A stretch of DNA of 6,436 bases from CAJQQK01 sp051010015 (GTDB lineage Bacteria; Pseudomonadota; Alphaproteobacteria; Rhizobiales; Hyphomicrobiaceae). The stretch is from NCBI GenBank assembly GCA_051010015.1, contig JBPCVZ010000257.1, positions 1 through 6,436 of the forward strand. Reading direction: 5' to 3'. Below, one piece after another: positions 1-5,843 of the stretch. Both the position numbers and the translations under genes were made by a program. Under the pieces are notes generated by a model, which saw only the letters and a program-made list of their open reading frames with translations, was not told where the DNA came from and made no database searches. Every line of letters starts with the position of its first letter. Position 1 is the first letter of the stretch.

Positions 1-728
1 GCTTGCGCATCGGTGTCGGCGATAAAGCATTTGGCGGAGATCGGCATGATGTCGGATGTCGCCCTGCCGACCTGTTCGTTGCGCGCGTTCCACCGGTCGA
101 GGATCTTGATCAGCATGTGATCGGGGAACTGGGCCAAGGTCAGCGGCCGCAATCCCAGGTCCGCCATGATTTCGGCACTGCCCGGGCTGCCGATGGCGCC
201 GAAAAACTCGATCTGTCTCTTGGGATCGAGCTTCGGGCGGATCTCGATCGGACGGTCGAGCCTTATATAGTTACCGTCATAGGTGAAGGCATCGCCTTTG
301 AGACCGAGCTGCGTCACTTCCCAGCATTCGCGGAAGCGGTCGCGCGCTTCTTCCATCGAGACGCGCATTGCATCGTATTCGAGCTTGGCGGTGCCGCGGC
401 CCATGCCGATGTAAAGCGGGCCCTTGGCCATGGTCGCGACCATCGAGACATCTTCGACAAAGCGGATGGGATCGTACCAGGGCAGCACCATCACGGCGGT
501 GCCGAGCCCGAGGCCCGGGCAGGCGGCGGCGAGATGCGACAAGAAGACGAGCGGGTTGGGGGTCGGGTAGTAGTCGGAGAAATGATGCTCGACCAGCCAG
601 GCAGCGTCGAAGCCAAGCTCCTGTGTCAGCCGCGCGTCGACAACCGCTTCATTGTAGAGGTCGGCGTCGCTGACACCGGCGCGATCGACCGCACCGATCT
701 GGATACCATAGCGTACCGGCTGGGTCAT
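1..728 (-). CDS. LLM-class flavin-dependent oxidoreductase (luciferase-like monooxygenase), C-terminus cut by window edge
   Basis: This is the first 242 or so residues of a bacterial luciferase-like monooxygenase; family members are usually about 330-380 residues, so the C-terminal third lies outside the window. The family uses reduced flavin (FMN or F420) in a TIM barrel to oxidise varied small molecules; the substrate cannot be read here. Visible family marks are the early strand YGIQIG (7-12), LGFDAAWLVEHHF (38-50) followed by a P-x-P-N-P turn, a GLGLGTAVMVLPW strand (72-84) with the usual DPIR helix start after it, and GMGRGT (108-113). The ATG at 726-728 is preceded on the minus strand by GGGAG about 8 bases upstream, which supports this start. 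It is divergent from the GST gene. No internal stop is seen. Family assignment is firm; substrate and cofactor type are unknown. Confidence 0.9.
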   Translation of the reverse strand, partial: MTQPVRYGIQIGAVDRAGVSDADLYNEAVVDARLTQELGFDAAWLVEHHFSDYYPTPNPLVFLSHLAAACPGLGLGTAVMVLPWYDPIRFVEDVSMVATMAKGPLYIGMGRGTAKLEYDAMRVSMEEARDRFRECWEVTQLGLKGDAFTYDGNYIRLDRPIEIRPKLDPKRQIEFFGAIGSPGSAEIMADLGLRPLTLAQFPDHMLIKILDRWNARNEQVGRATSDIMPISAKCFIADTDAQ

Positions 729-761
729 GGCTGGGCTCCCGAAATGGCCTGAAGTCGCGGA

Positions 762-790
762 ATGCTAGGCACAATCCCTACGCTTGAGAA
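762..790 (-). promoter_or_regulatory. Possible sigma70-type promoter of the LLM oxidoreductase gene
   Basis: Read on the minus strand, TTCTCA (785-790) and TAGCAT (762-767) are separated by 17 bases and each matches four of six consensus positions. The -10 box lies about 33 bases upstream of the ATG at 728. This is a pattern match only, in the divergent gap between the LLM gene and the GST gene. On the plus strand a weaker TTGAGA (784-789) with TATCAC 16 bases on might serve the GST gene. Neither is strong. Confidence 0.25.
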
Positions 791-942
791 GCGCGCGGCG
801 ATGACTATCACATATGGTGTCGGCACATGGGGTGCGGGCGGCGGCGGGCGCGATTGCCGGCACCTTCTGTTCCTTTGTCGTGGACCATGCTATCGACTTT
901 CGAGCCTATCCATCCTGCACACCAAATCCCCGGAGACTGTCC

Positions 943-1617
943 ATGATCAAGTTCTACTTCTCAGGCGCGCCGAACCCGATGAAGGTGGGGCTATTCCTGG
1001 AAGAAGCCGGCGTCGCCTACGAGCCTATTCCGATTGATACGCGGAAAGGTGATCAGCATGCGCCCGAGTTCACGGCGATCAACCCGAACCGGAAGGTGCC
1101 GGTGATCGTCGATGGCGATGCGACGGTGTTCGATTCCAACGCCATACTGCTCTATCTGGCGGAGAAAACCGGCCAGTTCCTGCCGCCGGCCAGTGAGCGC
1201 GGCCAGATGCTTTCCTGGCTGATGTTCGTGGCGACCGGCGTCGGGCCGTTCTCCGGCCAGTCGGTGCACTTCAATCATCATGCGCCAGAGAAGATCGGCT
1301 ATGCCATCGACCGCTACACATTCGAAGTGAAGCGTCATTACGGCGTCCTCAACGATCATCTCGATGGCAAGAGCTACATGGTTGGCGATACCTATTCGAT
1401 CATCGACATGGATGTCTGGGGCTGGGCACGGATGGCGCCATTTGTCACGGCAGACGACAACATCTGGGCATCGTTCCCGAACCTGAAACGACTGGTTGAC
1501 GAGATCGAGGCCAAGCCGGCCGCGCAGACCGCGCTTGCTCTCAAGGACAAGTTTACCTTCAAGGCCGAGATGGATGATGAAGCGCGGCGCAACATGTTTC
1601 GGCACCTGGCGACGTGA
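943..1617 (+). CDS. Glutathione S-transferase, Nu-class (YfcG-like)
   Basis: This is a 224-residue cytosolic GST of normal length. The N-terminal thioredoxin-like domain (about 1-82) has NPMKVGLFLEEAG (11-23), the cis-proline KVPVIV (51-56, Pro53) and FDSNAILLYLAEKTG (63-77), where Asp64-Ser65 stands in the usual Glu/Asp-Ser glutathione gamma-glutamyl binding site. The helical C-terminal domain has GPFSGQSVHFNHHAPE (101-116) and the folding motif YSIIDMDVW (151-159; N-cap Ser152 to Asp155). The pattern closely follows E. coli YfcG, a Nu-class enzyme known as a glutathione-dependent disulfide reductase. YfcG has Thr-Pro-Asn near position 9-11; here it reads Ala9-Pro10-Asn11, so the Thr is lost and the Asn kept. 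The start at 943 is chosen because CGGAGA lies at 931-936, six bases upstream, and residue 1 aligns with YfcG; the frame is open back to 814 but that extension resembles nothing. Disulfide-reductase activity is inferred. A selenoprotein gene follows 94 bases downstream. Confidence 0.93.
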   Translation: MIKFYFSGAPNPMKVGLFLEEAGVAYEPIPIDTRKGDQHAPEFTAINPNRKVPVIVDGDATVFDSNAILLYLAEKTGQFLPPASERGQMLSWLMFVATGVGPFSGQSVHFNHHAPEKIGYAIDRYTFEVKRHYGVLNDHLDGKSYMVGDTYSIIDMDVWGWARMAPFVTADDNIWASFPNLKRLVDEIEAKPAAQTALALKDKFTFKAEMDDEARRNMFRHLAT

Positions 1618-1653
1618 CGGGTCAAGTAAACAAAAATGTGTTGTGAGGGCTGA

Positions 1654-1681
1654 TTGCGGTCAGGCTCGAAATACGTAAGAT
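1654..1681 (+). promoter_or_regulatory. Candidate promoter for the Sec-peroxiredoxin gene
   Basis: TTGCGG (1654-1659) and TAAGAT (1676-1681) are 16 bases apart, giving a predicted transcript start near 1688 and a short leader of about 24 bases that contains the Shine-Dalgarno sequence. The match is moderate (three of six and four of six to consensus). If real, the selenoprotein is transcribed separately from the GST gene, although read-through from that gene is also possible because no terminator hairpin is seen between them. Confidence 0.35.
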
Positions 1682-1701
1682 GCCGCCGGACGTTTACGCA
1701 A

Positions 1702-1706
1702 AGGAG
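1702..1706 (+). promoter_or_regulatory. Shine-Dalgarno site fixing the selenoprotein start
   Basis: AGGAG lies five bases before the ATG at 1712. It is the best ribosome binding site in the window. It matters because it shows that translation begins upstream of the in-frame TGA, rather than at the TTG codon at 1865 just after it, where no comparable site exists. Confidence 0.75.
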
Positions 1707-1711
1707 CAAAC

Positions 1712-2185
1712 ATGGCTGAAAAGCTCGGCATTGGCGATACGATGCCGTCCGTGACGATCAACGTTACGGATGGTTCGACGCTCGATCTGCCCGGCGGCCT
1801 CGATGCAAGATACAAGGTGATCTTGTTCTATCGGGGACACTGGTGACCATACTGCCGCCGGCAGTTGGTCGGTTTCGCAGAACAGAAAGCAGAACTTGAT
1901 GCGCTCGGCATCAAAGTGGCTGCTGCCAGCGTCGATCCAATCGACAAGGCGAAGGAAGTTGCTGACGAGGTTAATTTCCCCGTCGGCTATGGCGTCACGA
2001 AAGACGTCGCCAATGCGCTCGGGTCCTGGTGGGAGGAACGCCGCCAGATCATTCAACCGACGGAACTCATGCTCAACAGTGAGAACCAGGTTGTCGGGTC
2101 CAGTTATGCCGATGGGCCGCTTGGCCGCATCCAGGCGTCGGAGATTGTGTCGCTTATCAAGATTTTCGATTCGCGGGCCAAATAA
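1712..2185 (+). CDS. Peroxiredoxin-like (AhpC/TSA, thioredoxin-fold) selenoprotein with Sec45 encoded by in-frame TGA
   Basis: Read through the TGA at 1844-1846, the product is a 157-residue protein of the peroxiredoxin-like AhpC/TSA family. The fold runs from GIGDTMPSVTI (6-16) through strand YKVILFYRGHW (34-44), the active site Sec45-Pro46-Tyr47-Cys48, then RRQL (49-52), ALGIKVAAASVDP, the VNFPVGYGVTKDVA segment, QPTELML (115-121) and YADGPLGR (132-139). Relatives carry Cys-Pro-x-Cys in the same FYRG-x-W context, so Sec sits at the attacking residue and Cys48 would resolve it as a selenenylsulfide. The likely role is cytosolic reduction of peroxides or disulfides; no signal peptide is visible. 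The ATG has AGGAG five bases upstream. The base after TGA is C, the weakest termination context. Frame, codon use and family similarity are unbroken on both sides, arguing against a pseudogene. A hairpin begins at the TGA, and selD follows 87 bases downstream. The peroxidase role is inferred; selenocysteine insertion is strongly suggested but not shown by sequence alone. Confidence 0.88.
1844..1846 (+). other. In-frame TGA read as selenocysteine (codon 45)
   Basis: The codon lies between TGG (Trp44) and CCA (Pro46), with TGC (Cys48) two codons further on. It occupies the catalytic position that is Cys in relatives, giving a U-x-x-C centre. A single base change from TGC or TGT would restore the Cys form, as expected for a Sec/Cys pair; a sequencing error at this base is the main alternative. 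Confidence 0.85.
1844..1880 (+). promoter_or_regulatory. Candidate bacterial SECIS hairpin
   Basis: Bacterial SECIS elements are stem-loops just 3' of the UGA within the coding sequence, bound by SelB. Two overlapping folds are visible. Fold A: GACCA (1845-1849) pairs with TGGTC (1866-1870) and ACTGCC (1851-1856) with GGCAGT (1860-1865), an 11-bp stem with a single bulged U at 1850 and the triloop GCC. Fold B: CTGC (1852-1855) pairs with GCAG (1877-1880) and GCCG (1857-1860) with CGGT (1870-1873, one G-U), leaving the nine-base loop GCAGTTGGT (1861-1869), 15-23 bases after the UGA. Fold A looks more stable; fold B puts a G-containing loop nearer the spacing usual for known elements. The E. 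coli fdhF element also has a bulged U, but at a different place. Which fold SelB would recognise is not decided here. Confidence 0.6.
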
Positions 2186-2214
2186 GAATCTGTGCGCTGA
2201 CGTATCGAGGTAAC

Positions 2215-2247
2215 AAACGGCGGTCAGGAAACTCCTGGCCGCCGTTT
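2215..2247 (+). terminator. Terminator-like hairpin between the selenoprotein gene and selD
   Basis: AAACGGCGGTCAGGA (2215-2229) pairs with TCCTGGCCGCCGTTT (2233-2247) over 15 base pairs with one G-U pair (T2224 with G2238) and a three-base loop AAC. The stem ends in TTT but is then followed by CTGTG, so the U-run is short. It begins 30 bases after the selenoprotein stop codon and ends only 25 bases before the selD start. It probably ends or attenuates the selenoprotein transcript; partial read-through into selD is plausible because there is little room for a separate selD promoter after it. Confidence 0.75.
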
Positions 2248-2272
2248 CTGTGCGATGGAGCAGTAGTCAAGA

Positions 2273-4570
2273 ATGCGCCAGGCTGAGTTTCCGGTCGTCA
2301 AGGACATCGTCTTGCTCGGTGGCGGGCACGCGCATGTATCCGTGCTGCGCAACTTCGGCATGTTTCCGATCCAGGGCGCGCGCCTGACGCTGATCTCGCC
2401 GGAATCGGACACGCCCTATTCGGGCATGCTGCCGGGCCTGATCGCCGGCCACTACACGTTCGACGAGGCGCATATCGACCTCGGGCCGCTCGCCACGTTT
2501 GCCGGGGCGCGATACCTGGAGACCGAGGTGGTACGAATCGATCCGGTGCTTAAACAGGTGCACTGCGCCGACGGCCGACCGCCGGTGCCCTACGACGTGC
2601 TGTCGATCAATACCGGTTCGACGCCCGTGTTCGATGACGCTCTCGTGCTCGAACGCGAAGTCATTCCGGTCAAGCCGGTGTCAGGGTTTCTGACGCATTG
2701 GCAGGCGCTCAAGAAGCGCGTGGCCGGTGAACCGGGGTGCCGCGTCGGCGTCGTGGGCGCTGGCGCCGGCGGTGTCGAGCTGTTGCTGTCGATGCAGCAT
2801 GCCCTTGAGAAGGAAGCCGCCGCCGCGCCTGGACGCGGGCCTGGTCGCGGGCCTGGTCGCGGGCATGGCGCGTTTCATCTTTTCACACGCGATGACGGCG
2901 TGCTCGAAACCCATGGCGCCACCGTCAGGGATGTCGTTCGCACGGCGCTGGCCGAGCGCAACGTGACCGTGCATGCGGGCTTCGATGTGGCGCGTGCCGA
3001 CGCTGAGGGTGTGTCCGACGGTGGCCGTACGGTGCCGCTCGATGAGGTGGTCTGGGTGACGGGCGCCGAGCCGCCCGACTGGTTCGCGACAAGTGGTCTG
3101 GACGTGGATGCGCAAGGCTTTCTCGCGATCGACGCGCATTTGCGTTCGACGTCGCATCCGGATGTATTCGGGGCGGGTGACGCGGTTTCGATGATCCAGG
3201 ACCCGCGACCGAAGTCGGGTGTGTTCGCGGTGCGGCAGGGCCCGATCCTGGCGCACAACCTCAGGGCGCGGGTGCTTGATCAACCGCTCAGGCGATACCG
3301 GCCGCAGCGCGTTTTTCTCAGTCTGATATCGACCGGTGACCAGAACGCCATCGCCTCCTATGCGGGATGGTCGGTGAAGGGCGCGTGGGTGTGGCGCTGG
3401 AAGGACCATATCGACCGCACATTCATGCGCCGCTTCAATGAGCTGCCGCGCATGACGTCGAAGCCGGATTTGACAACGCCGGTGGTGGCCGACGTGCCGA
3501 GCGAGATCGCCGAGGCACAGGCGCCGGATGCGATGCGGTGCGGCGGATGCGGCGCCAAGGTCGGCTCCGCGACGCTGCAGCGGGCATTGGCTGCGATTCC
3601 CGGTATCGCAAGCGTATGCACGCGCTGTGACAGCGGCATCGTGCTTGGCGTCGGCGATGACGCGGCGGCGATCCAGGTGCCGAACGACCGTCTGCTGGTG
3701 CAAACCGTCGACAGCTTTCCGGCGATGATCGACGACCCCTACACGTTCGGGCAGATTTCCGCCAACCATTGCCTTGGCGATGTTTATGCGATGGGCGCCG
3801 AGCCGCACTCGGCGCTGGTGTCGGTGTCGTTGCCGTTTGCACCGGATGCCAAGCGCGAGGCCGATCTCGTGCAACTGCTGGCGGGTGCGAAGCGCAAGCT
3901 CGACGAGGCAGGCTGTCGCATCGTCGGGGGGCATACGAGTGAAGGCCAGGAGTTGACGCTCGGGTTTTCGATCAACGGCTTTGCCAGGCAAGACGAACTG
4001 ATACGCAAAGAAGGTCTCGCGGCGGACCAGGCGCTGATCCTGACCAAACCGATCGGTTCGGGTGCGTTGTTTGCCGGGCACGGCCGCGGGCAGGCCAAAG
4101 GGCGCTGGGTGAGAGGTGCGATCGAGAACGCGTTGCGGTCAAGCGCCGAGGCAGCGGACATCCTGCGGTCGCACGGGGCCCGGGCGATGACGGATGTGAC
4201 GGGGTTCGGGATGGCCGGCCACCTCGGCGAAATGCTCATTGCGTCGGGCGTCAATGCGGAAGTTCGTCTTGGCGATGTGCCGTTGCTCGAAGGGGCGCTG
4301 GAGGTCGTCGGGCGCGGAATAGTGTCATCGTTGCAGCCGGCCAACCTGTCCTGGCGGCGTGAGATCGATGCGGCTGGCGCGATTTCAGGATCGCCAGCGT
4401 TTCAACTGCTGTTTGACCCGCAGACCGCGGGCGGGCTGCTGGCCGGTATACCCCGCGACCAGGCGCGTGCCGCCGTCGCTGCGCTGCGCGCGGCCGGATA
4501 TGCAGACGCGACGGTTATCGGCGAGACGATCGCGCCGGAAGGAACCGGGCCGCGGCTACGCGTGGTTTGA
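2273..4570 (+). CDS. selD: Fused NADH-dehydrogenase-like FAD oxidoreductase and selenide, water dikinase SelD
   Basis: This 765-residue protein has two parts. Residues 1 to about 395 form a two-dinucleotide-fold flavoprotein like type II NADH dehydrogenase: FAD-site GGGHAH (16-21), NAD(P)H-site GAGAGG (162-167) and the second FAD contact VFGAGDA (298-304). A low-complexity PGRG stretch lies at 186-197. After a linker, residues from about 417 on form SelD, which makes selenophosphate from selenide and ATP. Cys426 and Lys429 (CGGCGAK, 423-429) match the catalytic Cys17 and Lys20 of E. coli SelD; GVGDDAA (459-465), Asp503 in LGDVYAMG and Asp641 in MTDVTGFG match the ATP and metal aspartates, and DPQTAGG begins at 715. 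The catalytic residue is Cys, not Sec. Such Ndh-SelD fusions are known; the flavoprotein part is thought to serve selenium reduction but its substrate is unsettled. The ATG at 2273 is the first after an in-frame TAG at 2264; GGAG at 2257-2260 is a rather distant ribosome site. selA and selB are not adjacent. Confidence 0.95.
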   Translation: MRQAEFPVVKDIVLLGGGHAHVSVLRNFGMFPIQGARLTLISPESDTPYSGMLPGLIAGHYTFDEAHIDLGPLATFAGARYLETEVVRIDPVLKQVHCADGRPPVPYDVLSINTGSTPVFDDALVLEREVIPVKPVSGFLTHWQALKKRVAGEPGCRVGVVGAGAGGVELLLSMQHALEKEAAAAPGRGPGRGPGRGHGAFHLFTRDDGVLETHGATVRDVVRTALAERNVTVHAGFDVARADAEGVSDGGRTVPLDEVVWVTGAEPPDWFATSGLDVDAQGFLAIDAHLRSTSHPDVFGAGDAVSMIQDPRPKSGVFAVRQGPILAHNLRARVLDQPLRRYRPQRVFLSLISTGDQNAIASYAGWSVKGAWVWRWKDHIDRTFMRRFNELPRMTSKPDLTTPVVADVPSEIAEAQAPDAMRCGGCGAKVGSATLQRALAAIPGIASVCTRCDSGIVLGVGDDAAAIQVPNDRLLVQTVDSFPAMIDDPYTFGQISANHCLGDVYAMGAEPHSALVSVSLPFAPDAKREADLVQLLAGAKRKLDEAGCRIVGGHTSEGQELTLGFSINGFARQDELIRKEGLAADQALILTKPIGSGALFAGHGRGQAKGRWVRGAIENALRSSAEAADILRSHGARAMTDVTGFGMAGHLGEMLIASGVNAEVRLGDVPLLEGALEVVGRGIVSSLQPANLSWRREIDAAGAISGSPAFQLLFDPQTAGGLLAGIPRDQARAAVAALRAAGYADATVIGETIAPEGTGPRLRVV
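2828..2863 (+). repeat. Three tandem 12-bp units inside selD, encoding (Pro-Gly-Arg-Gly)x3
   Basis: The unit CCTGGTCGCGGG occurs three times in a row (the first copy has GGA in place of GGT), in frame. It adds a flexible basic Pro-Gly-Arg-Gly run after the second Rossmann helix of the flavoprotein domain. The frame is kept, so copy number could vary without breaking the gene. It most likely arose by replication slippage in a surface loop. Confidence 0.85.
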
Positions 4571-4582
4571 CGCTTCGGCTTT

Positions 4583-5755
4583 TCAGCCCTCGCTCGATTG
4601 GTTCTGGAAAGACGTCGCCAGGCACAACAGGCCGCCGAGCAGCATGGCGACGCCGCCGGTGAGAAACAGCATCTCGTAGGATCCGGTGACGTCGAGCAGT
4701 TTGGGAATTGTGATGCCGGCAAGGGCCGAACCAACTCCGTTGGCCAGGATGGTTGCACGCATCATCGCGGGCATGTTGCCCGCCGAGCCGAGGTCGCGGG
4801 CGCGGGCGCCGAGCAGGGTCGAGGCGGCCGGCTGCGCGCCGAAGATGATGGTCGAGGCGATCAGGGCCGGTGTCGATTGTGCGAGCCACGGGACGCCAAG
4901 GCCGATGGCGAGGAGGATATACGTGACGACGATTGCCGCGGCGGTGCCGGCCTGTCGCGCCAGCCATGCCGCGGCGATCGGGCCGAGAATGGCGAAGACG
5001 CCGACGCCGGTCCAATGCCAGCCGGCGATGGTGTAGCCGAGGCCGAGGTCGCGCGCGAGATAGTCGAACCAGTAAATCGTGTGCGGCACGAGGCCAAACG
5101 AGAACAGAAAGCTTGCCGCAATGACGGCGGACCAGGCAGCGCGGTGTTGCATCGGGCGGACCTGTGCTTCGGTCTTCGTGGCAGCGGCGACGTGATGGAC
5201 GCCGCGCCAGCACAGGATGGCGATGGCGCCGGCACAGACGCCGGCGAGGGCGACGGCCAGCCAAGCCGTCAGAATGCTGATCCGAAGACAGGCAGGCACG
5301 ACGGTGGCACCGAACAGGATGCCGCTGCCGACGCCAATGAAGATGTAGCTCATGGCGCTGGCGCGGTGCTCCGGCGGGGCCGCCTGGGCGGTCATCGCCA
5401 GGCCGAGCACCATGATGAAGCCGGTCGATACGCCGATGACGCCACGCCAGGCGCCGAGCCAGAGCGGACCCCAGGGCAGCGCCGAGGCGATCAGCGCAAT
5501 GACGGCGGCGACGATAACGACCGGTAGCAAATGGTCGAGACGCACGGCGCGCGCGGCCCATGTCGAGGCAGCGGCGCCACTCAGGAATCCGACCAGGTTG
5601 GCGCCACCGATATAGCCGGCTGCGATCGCGTCGACCTCGCCGGCTTCGATGAGGGCGGGGATCATCGCCGAATAGGAGAACCGGCCAAGCGCCATGCCAA
5701 GGAACATCGCCGCGCCTGCGCCGATCGCGACGCGCTGCCAGTTGGCCCGCGTCAC
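4583..5755 (-). CDS. YbfB/YjiJ-type MFS transporter
   Basis: This is a 390-residue inner-membrane carrier with about twelve hydrophobic segments in two halves separated by a hydrophilic central stretch (around VHHVAAATKTEAQVRP). The opening ALGRFSYSAMIPALIEAG (22-39) followed by AAGYIGGANLVGFLSGA is the hallmark of the YbfB/YjiJ branch of the major facilitator superfamily, whose substrates are mostly unknown. The start is a GTG at 5753-5755; the frame upstream is closed by TGA at 5789-5791 and has no ATG before it, and the first transmembrane segment starts right after it. The ribosome site is weak. A later start at Met17 would cut into segment one. It reads the same way as the hydrolase gene 88 bases upstream, so the two may be cotranscribed, and the carrier may import that enzyme's substrate or export its product. 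It ends 12 bases from the selD stop, tail to tail. Confidence 0.9.
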   Translation of the reverse strand: MTRANWQRVAIGAGAAMFLGMALGRFSYSAMIPALIEAGEVDAIAAGYIGGANLVGFLSGAAASTWAARAVRLDHLLPVVIVAAVIALIASALPWGPLWLGAWRGVIGVSTGFIMVLGLAMTAQAAPPEHRASAMSYIFIGVGSGILFGATVVPACLRISILTAWLAVALAGVCAGAIAILCWRGVHHVAAATKTEAQVRPMQHRAAWSAVIAASFLFSFGLVPHTIYWFDYLARDLGLGYTIAGWHWTGVGVFAILGPIAAAWLARQAGTAAAIVVTYILLAIGLGVPWLAQSTPALIASTIIFGAQPAASTLLGARARDLGSAGNMPAMMRATILANGVGSALAGITIPKLLDVTGSYEMLFLTGGVAMLLGGLLCLATSFQNQSSEG

Positions 5756-5843
5756 GGAGCGATCCGGTTTGGGCTGCCTCGAGACCAGTCACGCGCGTTC
5801 GCGAGAGACGGCGCGTCAGGGGCTGTGGCGGCGGTGTGGTGTC

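Noticed and set aside
3..752. 249-codon plus-strand frame across the left end
   Set aside because: It is the reverse shadow of the luciferase-like oxidoreductase, whose minus-strand frame has clear family motifs.
814..942. Extended N-terminus for the GST from ATG 814
   Set aside because: The extra 43 residues do not resemble a GST, and the ATG at 943 has a proper Shine-Dalgarno sequence and aligns with the YfcG start.
1712..1846. Peroxiredoxin as a pseudogene with a premature stop, or as two separate genes (a 44-residue stub and a second gene from TTG 1865)
   Set aside because: The frame and family similarity continue unchanged on both sides of the TGA, the stop falls precisely on the catalytic Cys codon, no ribosome site precedes 1865, and selD is adjacent. 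A random nonsense mutation at this exact codon is much less likely.
3548..3550. Selenocysteine in SelD itself, as found in some species
   Set aside because: The codon for the catalytic residue 426 is TGC, a normal cysteine.
2681..4081. 466-codon open frame antisense to selD
   Set aside because: It is an Arg/His-rich shadow of a high-GC gene with no recognisable motif; the sense strand has complete catalytic motifs.
4571..4582. Bidirectional terminator between selD and the MFS gene
   Set aside because: GCTTCGGC followed by TTTT is suggestive, but the stem is only two base pairs around TTCG, too weak to call.
4515..5792. 425-codon minus-strand frame and 309-codon plus-strand frame (4598-5527) overlapping the MFS gene
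   Set aside because: Both are low-complexity Arg- or Gly/Asp-rich shadows. Only the 4583-5755 frame gives regular hydrophobic segments and the family motif.
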